From NCBI GenBank assembly GCA_002803225.1, contig NXFV01000341.1, positions 27,744 to 91,743 on the forward strand: a stretch of DNA of 64,000 nucleotides, read 5' to 3'. Of this stretch, positions 45,930 to 56,514 are shown one piece after another (the stretch's first letter is position 1; each line of letters starts with the position of its first letter). The DNA comes from Gamarada debralockiae. Taxonomy: Eukaryota > Ascomycota > Leotiomycetes > Helotiales > Hyphodiscaceae. A program made the translations under genes and the position numbers. A model generated the notes under the pieces. The model did not search any database and was not told where the DNA came from. It worked only from the letters and a program-made list of their open reading frames with translations.

Positions 45930-46888
45930 AGACTGCGGAGATGGGCTTGTTGGGCGGAAGAGGGATGCGCTGGAGCTTGGGAGGATGACGGTTTTGTTGC
46001 TCTCATGGCTATTGCGACGACAATTATTGCGTTTGGGAATTGCGGTAACAGTTTCGTTAGGTCCTGAGAAGAAGGGAAGACAGTTCCATCTTGAAGCTCC
46101 AGCTTCTACGGATGCGGCTCAACCTACTAATAATTTGGAAGCGGGGAAGGTTGAGGAGACAGCAAATCAATAGTCTGAGTCTGGAGAGAAGCCTGGTGAA
46201 AAGCGTGTGGAGGATAATGCCGTTCTCAGGAGCGGTAGCAACTCATCCGGCTTACAAGAAAGTGAGAAATAAGTTCAAGCACGAAACAGGAGGTCATTCG
46301 AGCTGTTAGTTGCACTGCGGTCTTTAATCTTTATGAATTTGAATTCGCAAGTTGGTTTGAATCGTTAAAGCGGAGTCGGCGAGTTCGCGCCCAAGGCGAA
46401 CATTGATTCGAAATCTCGAGCATTCCGTCAGCTCAGCAAATGCAATCATGAACCTTTGTCTGAACTGAGAGCAGCAACTACGGTATGCAGCATTGCATTA
46501 CCCCCGCCATCTATGAGCTAGGGCGAAAGGAGAAAGTCCGCAGTCATTTTGATTGTTTGCTATTCGGATCTGGATCTGCTAAGTAACATGTGCTAAGTGT
46601 CTGCGGACCGCAGCCGCAGGAAAGCATCACCATACTCGTTCCACATCATGCATATTCTTTATGACCACTCCGTGTCTGATTCCATACCATCATATTCCCC
46701 ATCAACAAAAGAAACCAGCAAGAGGAAGCTGTCGAGTCAAATCTGAGCAGCAGTACTCGAGCATGGCGAAGTCCAGCTCGCAAGAATGACCACCATCTCA
46801 ATCGCGACTACCGATATCCACAATCCTCGAGCCCAGCCGCATGTAACAATCCTTCGTGCCATCAGTGGTGGGCTGACCTAGAGAAAGC
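45930..46888. other. Intergenic, no supported gene
   Basis: Contains open frames on both strands around 45770-46170 with Gly/Arg- or Pro/Ser-biased translations that mirror each other. None has a domain. The 3' end of the Myb-like gene lies at the right border. Confidence 0.35.
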
Positions 46889-47623
46889 TCAGGCCTCGTA
46901 CTGCTCCTTATCCTCGTCATTATACTCTTGTCCCTCACCCTCGTACTCCGGACCACTCTCACCGCTTGCACCATCCTCATCCTCGAATGACTCATCATCC
47001 TCTCGCTCTGGACCCTCTCCCTCATAGCCATTCTGGTCATCGCTCTCCTCCTTGACACTCTCATTTTCGGCCTGCTCCTCGACACGACCACGCTTCTTTG
47101 GTGATCGTTCAGGTCGGCCTACGGGACCACCCTGAGCCGCGACTTCCTCTCCATCCTGCTCGCTGTCCTCCTCAGCCTTCCACTTCTTGGTCATCTTCGC
47201 GTCTCCAACATTCGCAGTTTTAGCAGTCTTTGCAGCCGCCTTGCCACTCTTCTTGACCGCGCCCGTGTCCGCTGCCTGATGCTGACCGTCACCTCCACCA
47301 TTCTTCTTCTCAAGTCTAACCCTGAACTTTCGGTATCGCTCACAGGCAGCCTTCTTATTGCAGCCCAACGCCTGTCCAACAGCATCCCAGTCAATACCTG
47401 TAAGCTGAGCTGAAGTGACGATGGCCAGCAAGAGTTGAGCTTCAGCATCGCTGGCCTTGTGATCAGCTGGGGATGGAAGCTTGAGCTTGAGCTTTCGGTA
47501 TCGCTCGGCGGCGGCTTTCTTGTTGCAGTTGAGGGCTGTGGCGACGGGCTCCCAGTTAATGGAGGTCAGTCCGGCGGAGGTGATGATGGAGAGCATGAGC
47601 TTTGTTTCGGCGGCGGTGGACAT
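46889..47623 (-). CDS. Protein with two Myb/SANT-like repeats and acidic tail
   Basis: An intronless 244-aa frame starting at ATG 47623. Two copies of a Myb-like helical unit lie about 55 residues apart (about 7-49 and 62-104). Each has the pattern LLxxIxTSAxLTxIxW, then VxxALxCNKKAAxERYRK. A basic stretch with KKSGKAAAKTAK and a PKKRGR nuclear-type signal follow. The last 60 residues are almost entirely Glu, Asp, Gly and Ser. The first repeat opens the protein. This suggests a small nuclear DNA-binding or chromatin protein; target unknown. Fungal proteins with such CNKKAAxERYRK units usually carry one copy. Confidence 0.8.
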   Translation of the reverse strand: MSTAAETKLMLSIITSAGLTSINWEPVATALNCNKKAAAERYRKLKLKLPSPADHKASDAEAQLLLAIVTSAQLTGIDWDAVGQALGCNKKAACERYRKFRVRLEKKNGGGDGQHQAADTGAVKKSGKAAAKTAKTANVGDAKMTKKWKAEEDSEQDGEEVAAQGGPVGRPERSPKKRGRVEEQAENESVKEESDDQNGYEGEGPEREDDESFEDEDGASGESGPEYEGEGQEYNDEDKEQYEA

Positions 47624-48580
47624 TTTTGCGTGGTTGTGAGGTGATGTTGTGGTTTGAGAAGTTGATATGTTTTAAGTGATTCGTTTTGTTTGTAGAAAAG
47701 CGATCGCTTTGAATGAAGGAAATGGAGTTGATTTAGTTTTGTGGAGTGCCTGGCGGCGGAAAATTGGAAGTGAAGAAGTTGATTTGTTGGTTTGGTTTCT
47801 GGGAGACATTAGGAAGGTAGATGGATTTGCTGGAGTTCGTGAGAAGGCTTGGATTAAAAATAAATTTCTTTAGCGTCGAAATTCACTTCTCAGAATCACA
47901 AATCAAAGAATCGATTTCTAGTTCTCTCTTGTGGAGTGAGAAATGTTTGCTCGAATTGCTTCTTTCGAAGGGAAGGTCAGCTGGTCACTTTATGCGGGGT
48001 CGAACTTGAATGGAATGCTACTGATTCAGAGTTGTTAATTATTAGCCCTTTTCTTTGATATGGAAGGAAAACAAGGTGCCTGCGAGATCAAAGCCAAAGG
48101 TTGACCTGCTAACACTCGGGTTGAGAAGTGCGCACGTGAGGTGGTTTTCGAGGAGAAGCCCGCATGGAAGGCAATGTCTTGCAGGAAGCTGCTGGTCCGG
48201 ATACAATGTGACCAGGAAATTTCTCAGTCATATTAGTGGCAGATAACGAATTGCTTTGTTGAAAATGAAAGAATCTGACTGCTAACATTGTTCCCCGGCT
48301 GCCGTTGTTCTTCGCCTTATTCAAAACTCAAAGACTAACCTGTCTTCTGTAAGAAAAAATAAATAAATAAATAAATAAAATAAATTAACTTTACATGTTC
48401 TCTGACGGCATAAAAAGTTGTTGGCTGTTGTTCCGCAAATTGAAATTTTCAAGGACAGCTAAGCTCGCAAATCTATAATATGACACTGCCCTCCATCTTT
48501 AGAGGGGCATCATCTCACCCACCCTCCCTCAATCACCTTCTTTGAGACTTTTGAAGACCACTCAATTAGAAACAACATTA
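47624..48580. other. Intergenic with a tetranucleotide microsatellite
   Basis: Upstream of the Myb-like gene. Apart from the microsatellite it holds only short frames without domains. Confidence 0.4.
48352..48385. repeat. (AAAT)n microsatellite, about 8 units
   Basis: AAATAAATAAAT-type tract with one unit carrying an extra A. Confidence 0.85.
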
Positions 48581-49421
48581 ATGGAATCCTTTAAAACGAC
48601 TTTCACTTGCAAATATCTTCGTAACTATCTACGTCGAGGCGTCAAGGTGGAGGTCGCAGAGCAATCCAACCGAAAGACTCCTCAGACAGCTACGATCCCC
48701 CAGAAAACGACGAGCAGTATGAACAGCACTTCCCCACAGATGCCGGTCCTCTCATCCGAGTCCAGTCAAAGCTTTCTCTCGGCAAGAGCGAATAAAAAAC
48801 GAGGAACCAAATCAAAGAAGGCCGTGCTCAACGTCGCCGCGAGAAGATCGCAGCATTCGAACAGCGTCTCGGACCTCCCAAGAAGGTAAAATCTGCGCTG
48901 AGTGATGTGCCAAGAGAAAAGCATCGGACAAGGGCTCAGAATCTACCACTCGAGGAGGACCTGCACGGCAACCGCCAGAGAGTCACAAAGCAAGCTCGCT
49001 AAGACAAATTTAAGCAGCGGGCCGAGCGAGACGCGGAGATGAAGCGATTCTTCTCACAACCAACAAGAATTGCCGCCAAGTCACGGTCATTCTCCAAAAG
49101 CCAATCACCAAGCCTACCCACTCCGAGCTCAACAAGTCACAGATCAACAACAAGTACTAAAGGATCAAAAAAGGCGCCGCGGAACGTCAACGGAAGAAGG
49201 AAGCAGAGCTCAAGAAGCGCCTTCAAAGCCGCATGAAGGTGATCTCGAGGAGCAAAATGATCTCAAAGAGAAAAGCCAGGCCAACGGTCAGACTAGATAC
49301 CGAGATTTCTTTGTCGAGGAACAAAAGCGCAACACTTGATGGGCTGCTGCGACCAAGATCACCATCAGGCACTAGGCTAAGGAAGAAAGGCGAATGCAAA
49401 TATTCTTCTCGAATCCGTTAA
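48581..49421 (+). pseudogene. Broken gene for a basic, low-complexity protein
   Basis: A frame after the ATG region reads KDSSDSYDPPENDEQYEQHF, PTDAGPLIRVQSKLSLGKSE, a TAA, and then REKIAAFEQRLGPPKKVKSA. It goes on through TRAQNLPLEEDLHGN to RQRVTKQAR, a second TAA, and DKFKQRAERDAEMKRFF. A frame change near 49080-49170 leads to GAAERQRKKEAELKKRLQSR and an end at 49421. The stops sit where Gln (CAA) is natural. Charge pattern and heptad-like spacing are protein-like, but no family is recognised. Two stops and a frame change suggest a dead gene. Confidence 0.4.
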
Positions 49422-50701
49422 CAAAAATATTCATTGGAGGGTGAAGACAAAACACAGAGCAAGAACTTTCGTCGCTTCCGAGTGCATGCCGCACAATGCG
49501 CATCAAGAAAGAGCGCATGATATCGAAGACTTCAGAGATGAAGGGCCCGGAGTGGATTTACGACAGAGGCCAGTTGATCTCCCTCTTCGCGCTTTTCGAA
49601 TGACCAAGCAATACAGAAACGCAGAAAAACAACCACAAAAACATGGGTTGCAGTCTTGGGCGTTGGGCGTTGATTATGATTCAACAAACAGAAAAAGTAG
49701 GGTATCAAAAACCTCCTAGATATGCAAGTGCATACCTGGAGATGATGCTTTTCATTGCACGTCCCAGCTTGCTGGGCGTGTGGAGGAAGAGTTTGTCAAT
49801 CCAACTATAAAATGACGTTAAGATAGATACGTTGTAGTTGATTCGCACCTCCATTTTGGATCCATGAAGCACCAGAGGAATTTGTTGTAGTAAGGCGATT
49901 CCAAGTGCGGTTTAAGGTGGCGGAATGTGGGTGGCATCCTGGAGCCTGACGGTGATCCTGATTTTTACTCAAATGGTGATTTTTGAGAAGGGGAAGAAGG
50001 ATTTGGGATCACCGACGACGTCAACAATCGGCAATTTCTTGCCGAGCTTGGCAACCTTAAATCATCTTGCAGCAGGAAGAACTCATCCTCTTTCCTTTCG
50101 TCACAACGCAGGAACCCATGCAAACGCTGCTTTGATTGACAAATTATTCTACATGTGAATTGTGCATTGCATTCTGATTGATTACGATATCAACCATGAG
50201 TTGCCAGACCCCGGATTCGCCTCCTGGCGGACGCGCCAGAGGCATTGCGCCTATCACCACCCCTATATGACAACCCTCTCTGTCGGGGTTCTCTCGCAGA
50301 TCTTTGATGCTCAGCAGCGACATTATTCTAGAAGCCCTTTCCCCACACGACTCCAGGTATGACTTATCAAGCTTGTCAGATATGCGCTCCTATCAGAGCT
50401 TGGAGAAGTTTCCTAGCATGACTTTGACAGGCGCCATAGGACTGACTGGGAAAGAATTCGTGAAAATCATCCCCAGGATGGGTACAAAGTACACAATCGC
50501 ATCAATAGGAGGGACCGAATCAGAACATCTCCGCATGACTATCCTAGAGTTGCGGAGCGTCAAATTAGTGAAAATTGTCCTCCATTTCGTATATAGAGGT
50601 AGGTGGACGGCCAGTCACGCCTCTTTTCTTCCCAACTTTTCTCTTGCGTTGCACCAGAAGTCTTCGGTTCCAGTCAACCAGTTCCACATTTATTCTTCAT
50701 C
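49422..50701. other. Intergenic, upstream of the sugar transporter
   Basis: A 154-codon frame at 50304-50765 overlaps the transporter start and has no domain, so I treat this as promoter and 5' UTR plus unassigned DNA. Confidence 0.4.
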
Positions 50702-52469
50702 ATGGGTCCAATACACTTCCCCAAAATCAACAATGTCTACTTTCTGGCTATCATTGCCACCGTAGGCGGAATGCTGTGAGTTTATTACCTCCATATCACC
50801 TTCGAGCAGTCACTGATGAGCCCTAGATTCGGCTTCGACATTTCTTCCATGTCAGCGATTATCGGCACGACACAATACGTTGACTATTTCAATAACCCCC
50901 AAGGCACTACCCAAGGAGGTATCGGAGCAGCACTTGCAGGAGGATCCGTCATCGGTGCCATCATGGCGGGACCGGTATCCAACAGAATCGGGCGACGAGA
51001 CGCCATTTTCTTCGCCTGCCTCTGGTGGCTCTGCGGGACAGCTATCCAGACTGCCACCAACGGGGTGGGCATGCTCATAGCCGGTCGTTTCATCAACGGT
51101 ATTTGCGTAGGTATCACATCCTCGCAGGTTCCTGTCTATCTCGCCGAGATTTCCAAGAAGGAGATCCGGGGTTCAATTATCGTTATTCAACAATGGGCTA
51201 TAGAATGGGGAATCTTCATCATGTACTTTGTTGGATATGGCTGCAGCTTCATCCGGGATACCCCCACGGCATCCTTCAGGACTGCGTGGGCGATCCAATT
51301 TGTTCCCGCTGTCATTCTCATGCTTGGAATTCCCTTTCTACCACGATCACCTCGTTGGCTTGCAAAAGTCGGACGGGAGAAGGAAGCCATCCAAATCCTC
51401 GCCAATATCCAAGCTCGAGGAAACATCGATGACCCACTCGTCGTGGCTGAATGGGACGAAATCACGACAATTCTCGCTGCCGAACGAGGAGGACCAAAGG
51501 GCTGGAGACGGTTCTTCAAGAACGGAATGTGGAGACGTACTCTCGCTGGCACTTCTGTCCAGGCATGGCAACAGTTGAGTGGTGCTAATGTCATGACTTA
51601 CTACGTTGTGTACATCTTTGAAATGGCAAGTTTAACGGGCAACGTTAACCTTGTCTCCTCCGGAATTCAATATGCAATTTTCATCATCGGTACCGCTGCG
51701 ACTTTCTTCTTTATCGACAGGACTGGTCGCCGCCCACTCCTGGTAAGCCCAAATTTTATTCCGCCTTCCCGTAACGGCGTGTGCTAACTGCTCCTTGCAC
51801 AGATTTATGGTGCCATATGCATGGGAATATGCATGTTCGTCGTCGGCGGTGTGCTCGGGACTTATGGTACTTACATCCCAGGGGGTCTGAAAGGCAATAA
51901 AAGTGTCAGTGTACAAGTTACTGGTTCACCCGCCTACACTGTCATTGCTTTCTGTTACCTCCTCATCCTCACCTACTCTCTTACTCTCGCACCTATTGCA
52001 TGGGTGTATGCTGCCGAGGTCTGGTCTCTCGAGACCCGAGCCACTGGAATGGCACTCGCTTCTGTCGCGAACTGGTAAGCCCCCAACCCATTACCTTCAT
52101 TTCGATTACAAGTTTAAGCAATCTAATCCGTGAGTTCCCAGGCTCTTCAATTTTGCAATCGGTTTCTTTATCCCACCAGCCTTCGCCAACATCACCTGGA
52201 AACTCTTCATCGTCTTCGGAACCCTTTGCTTCGGCGCCGCAATCCAAGCTTTTCTCACCTACCCCGAAACCGCTGGCAAAACACTCGAAGAGATCGAAGA
52301 GCTCTTCCGTAAAGGAGGACCAAGACCTTGGAAGACTAAGCCGGGTGGAAGTTTGCTTGATCAGAAAGTGATGGAGGTGCAGAAGCATGGCCGTAAATCG
52401 GTTGGGATGATGGAGACTGACGGAAAGGTTGAGTATGCTGATAAGACTGAGAATGGTGCTGTCGTTTGA
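50702..52469 (+). CDS. MFS sugar transporter
   Basis: Four exons (50702-50775, 50827-51742, 51803-52074, 52142-52469) give 529 aa. Family motifs in order are LFGFDISSMSA after the first helix, NRIGRRDAI (loop 2-3), GRFINGICVGITSSQVPVYL with AEIS, and PFLPRSPRWL (the PESPRWL position). The second half has QLSGANVMTYY, DRTGRRPLL, VYAAEVW and finally FLTYPETAGKTLEEIEELF. Twelve helices are expected. It most likely moves hexoses or related polyols by proton symport across the plasma membrane. The specific sugar is not evident. Confidence 0.95.
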
Positions 52470-52543
52470 GCGGAGATGACTGAGAGGTTGAGAAGGATGT
52501 GAAGTATGAGTTTAAGCATTATAGGGAACGTAGATGTAATCAC

Positions 52544-53038
52544 TCACAGCCTGGGAAAAGAGAACCCAAAACCAGCGTGCATCAATGCATCCACATCTTT
52601 ACAAGCAGACCAATTAGCACAAATCCAAGGCCTCACTTTCTCCATTACCCCCAATGCAATGCCGCATACTCCTGCATACCGGCTACCCACTACAACCTCA
52701 CAGTGCACACCCAGACCAGACCCACAACACTGTTGCTTGCAGCAACCTAGCTCTGCGGGAAATCCCGATCCGGCGAGAGTCTCCCGCCGAGTGGCCCGTA
52801 GCCAAGCTCGTCTCCTTTCGCGACGTTCCAGGCGCGCCAATAGGGAGTGAGACTTGCTACGACGTGTGTATTTGACTAAAAGGTGTGGATGAGAATGCAG
52901 GACGAGGCTATGAGACGGTTCGTTGACGTTGAATGGCCCATTGAATGAAGGAATCGCGTAAAGAATCTTTTGGGCAGAGGAGGGGACGAGTGAAGCAGGC
53001 AGTCGGACGGGTTTCCAGTGAGTAGAACTAGCGGCCAT
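52544..53038 (-). CDS. Possible hypothetical gene
   Basis: Open for 164 codons from ATG 53038. The first 60 residues (PASLVPSSAQKILYAIPSFN, then VNEPSHSLVLHSHPHLLVKY) look protein-like; the rest is rich in Arg and Cys and could be out of frame. Tail-to-tail with the sugar transporter. No family recognised. Confidence 0.25.
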   Translation of the reverse strand: MAASSTHWKPVRLPASLVPSSAQKILYAIPSFNGPFNVNEPSHSLVLHSHPHLLVKYTRRSKSHSLLARLERRERRRAWLRATRRETLAGSGFPAELGCCKQQCCGSGLGVHCEVVVGSRYAGVCGIALGVMEKVRPWICANWSACKDVDALMHAGFGFSFPRL

Positions 53039-53253
53039 TTGTTCGAGGGAGGGAAAAGGAGGTGCTAATTTCCGTAATGTGTATGTATCTCAGACCATGC
53101 GCTCATTCCCAAGGCGTATCATCACTTGTTTTCCTTTCTCCAGTGGGCCATAGTTTGGGTAGAGTTGTCAGTGTCTGCGAGTTCGGATATTGCTTCGGGT
53201 GGATTGCCAGCAGCTATAGGAAACATACTGTTCATATCGTCTCTAAGGGGGTT

Positions 53254-54178
53254 CTACGGAACAGTTTTATTCCCGAAAGATAGCGCTGGCTGTGCCATCT
53301 TTTCCCCTTTGGCAGCTTGGGTCTTGGGCTGGTCAGGGTCGCCAGTACCTGGAAATTTCGGTACTGATTCCAGATGACTACCTTCACTGATATAAAATGT
53401 ACTGTTCAGGCAATTTCCAGGTTTCCACAGAAAATTCTCATTTCTGAAGTGTTGCATCACTTGTTTTCTTTGAGGTTAAATATTGGTCGGGGTCACCTCT
53501 TTCTGAGAACTCCGGTATAGAATGCAGTGGTGTTCCAGAGTCCCTAAAATTCACATCATTCAGGTCATTGCAACTTGATGTAGACACCGAATGTGATCCG
53601 GCCGCTGGGATTCCATACTTGTACTGAGCTATTTCCTCGCCATGACTGAATGCCATCACAATCGAAGCTTGATTGCACTAAGTATGTATTATGGAAGGCT
53701 GTCGAAGATGTTGCAGGTTCGACTGAAGCTGATGGACCATGATGAGACTGGTGGCTAGGTAACGATAGAATGATCAGCTTATCAGTTAACCCGGTCCACC
53801 TAGAGTCCAGGTGGACCGCTCTAGAAGACACGGAAATACCATTTGATCTGTTGCCGTACCAAATACTGATGTCGGAGGCGGAGGAATATCAATATCCATC
53901 CTTCGTGGAATCATCTCAGACTCTCTGGATAGAAGAGTTTGATGTACCGTGAAAGCTGTGAGGTCTCGATCAAGTCTGAAGAAGCCTGGTGTTCTTGGAA
54001 AATGGGTCTCTTCCCGTTCTAGGAATGTCGCCAGGGGTCTGTTAAGGGCCTGATTCGCTTCAAACGGACGATTTAATCCGGCAACCGTGTCTTCGTCCAC
54101 TTCTGCAATGGACTCAGCAATCATTGTGAGACCCTGCTTGGGCGCTTTCGGAGCGTTGTGCTTTTGTTGCTTATGCAT
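53254..54178 (-). pseudogene. Decayed coding region with internal repeat, unknown
   Basis: Minus-strand pieces read AEVDEDTVAGLNRPFEANQA, then TFLEREETHFPRTPGFFRLD, then EEIAQYKYGIPAAGSHSVST. They end in two similar blocks: SGTPLHSIPEFSERGDPDQ and SEGSHLESVPKFPGTGDPDQ. The blocks lie in different frames around 53450-53600 and cannot be joined cleanly, and a TAG lies ahead of CNQASIVMAFSH. The repeated GDPDQ blocks suggest a real, once-functional protein. No family recognised. Confidence 0.3.
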
Positions 54179-56514
54179 CTACATTACCACTGCGGGTGTA
54201 GACTCCTGTTGCATCTTTCTACGTCACAAGCTAACTACTTTTGTAGAGAATGCGTTCTCATGTGTCTCTTATGGCTGGATTTGAGCTATTTTTCCTGACC
54301 GGTAGGTTGGAAGCCGCAAACCGAATATGATAGAGATTCTTTCTCTGTATACGGTGCAGCGTACAGCGGTGCTGGTTCGTTATAGTTTATTCTAAGCACG
54401 CATAGACGAATCGTGCGACAGGACAAATTGGAAGATTGGTCAATTCTCCCAGTTGATGGCCCTATTATAATGCTCCTAGTAGTTAGAGCGGTTTACAGTG
54501 ATAAAAGATTATATATTAATTAATATCTAGATAACTAGAGAAATAAGATAAGAGCAGGCGAGTAGCTTCTTATATAAGCTAAAAGAAGTAACCTCTGAAC
54601 TAATCATTTTAAGTAATAAGATAAATAGTATATTAAGTATTAATGAAGCAAGACCTTTTATATTTTATACTTATTTTAAAAGTAGAACGGTAAGCGAGCT
54701 GCCGAAAATGAAGGGTTTTAGCATCGTTTTAGCCAGTTCTTTAATAACCCCGCACTCATTCAATCTTCTAACTTCTTTTACTCGTTACCCGTTGATCATC
54801 AATTTCCAGAGGAGCACAACCCGAAACCACCTTCCTCTCGACCCACTCAAGTTCGAGCATCACCAAAAACTCCTCACATATCTGCCCACTCGGTGCCGAC
54901 GACGAGTTTGGTCACCATGTCGTTGGATGTTGAGACGACTTCGATTTCACCTTGCTGTTTGAGCAGAGCAAAAATTCCTTTTTTTTTTTTCACTAGGCGC
55001 ATCGGCCTTGCTGTTGGTTGTTTCTGTGGCTTCAATCCTTCAGCTGTACCGATGCCGCATCAAGACCATGTCAACCCGCTTCGTATTTGCAAATCCGTCG
55101 GTGTGACATGATATCAAATGACCATTTTGCTGACCAGGCATCCAGATCGCAATTCTCTGTGCGGCCTGCCTAAGACTCGCGCTCCTGATCCCCTGCATTA
55201 CCGAGCCAGATGATAAACCCGTATCTCTATCGCCACAGCAGCCCTTTCATCCATCGCCACACTGACCTTAGCAGTCCTTTCCAGCGTGGAGCATACCTGC
55301 TCACTAGGACCATTTTCATCATCAATACCGGTACATCGGAACATGGGCTTCAGCCTCGTCGGTGACACTGCCACTTCTTTCTAAACATCCATACCAACTT
55401 CCAGGCATCGTGAGAAGCAGTGTTGACCATTGTTGAAAAGTACTTTGAAATGCGCTAGGATCAAGCATTACGAATCTAGACGAAGAAGCCTCTCTATGTC
55501 CATTTCCGGCAAGATGTGGAGTTGAGACACATGTACAGAATATATGCTACTAAGAGGCACATTGTCGCTCCCGTACATGTGCTAATGCAGTTTGCTCTCA
55601 GCACATGATAGGCGTGTTCCCCCAATGCAAAAAACTGTAGTAAGCGACCACCTTCTCTTCAGACACTATCAGGCGTTCAAGCTAGGCAGCTTCACAAAAT
55701 CAACGAATTGGAATATGACTGATACGAACTTTCACAATTGAATTACTCTTAAATGTCGTCTTTGAGCAACCACAAAATCAATCAATAGTCGCCTTTGGAA
55801 TTGGATGCACCGCTGCCTAGATCTATCGAAGATGGCACGAGCTATGAGCAGCGGCTACTTCAGTACACCATCAACTCAAGAAATCATGAATCTCATTTCC
55901 TCATAGTCAAAACCAAGGTCAGGGTCAGGATGAATTTTAGGACGTTAAGATATATTTTCTATCTGAAATTACTTAAAAGGCAAGACTATACTTATTTGTA
56001 TCATAATCTAGACGTTGTAATAGAAGATATACTTGATTCAAGGTATGTGTTGTAGTATTATATTCCTGATTTAGTAAATTTCACAGTTACTATAAAACTT
56101 CACTGCCTTTACATCAAGGGTTTTCGAGTCTTACTTACTTAGAGTTGTATCTAATATAATTAACTATAATAATCATAAAGAGATTAATGGCATAGACAAG
56201 TTTAGAAGCAGCAGAATAATATCAGGCAAGCTTGCTAATTGTCTCTGGCAGATGCTTTTATAAACTTGGGTCACCTGAGAAATTTTAAAGAGCTGTGCTA
56301 AGATTATTTTCCTCTTTTACATTTCGCAAGGTCGTTCTGTAGGGCACGATGTTTAGTCTCTGAGATATTCCTTTAGGTTCTATTTTTGTAAATACATGCG
56401 TGTTCAGTCTTAAGCTTACATTGATTATATCTGAAACTAAGGTTGGAATAAGAAATGCGGTTCTGTCTTCGCATTCCACTGTTTGTCGATTCAGAATCAG
56501 ACCACCACTTCAGA
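54179..56514. other. AT-rich gene-poor region
   Basis: About 2.3 kb without a supported gene. 54470-54670 and 55900-56260 are strongly AT-rich with stops in all frames. A homopolymer T run of 12 lies at about 54979-54990. Short frames are domain-free. Confidence 0.45.

Noticed and set aside
50304..50765. 154-codon plus-strand frame ahead of the sugar transporter
   Set aside because: Overlaps the first transporter exon in another frame and has no domain; upstream or chance frame.
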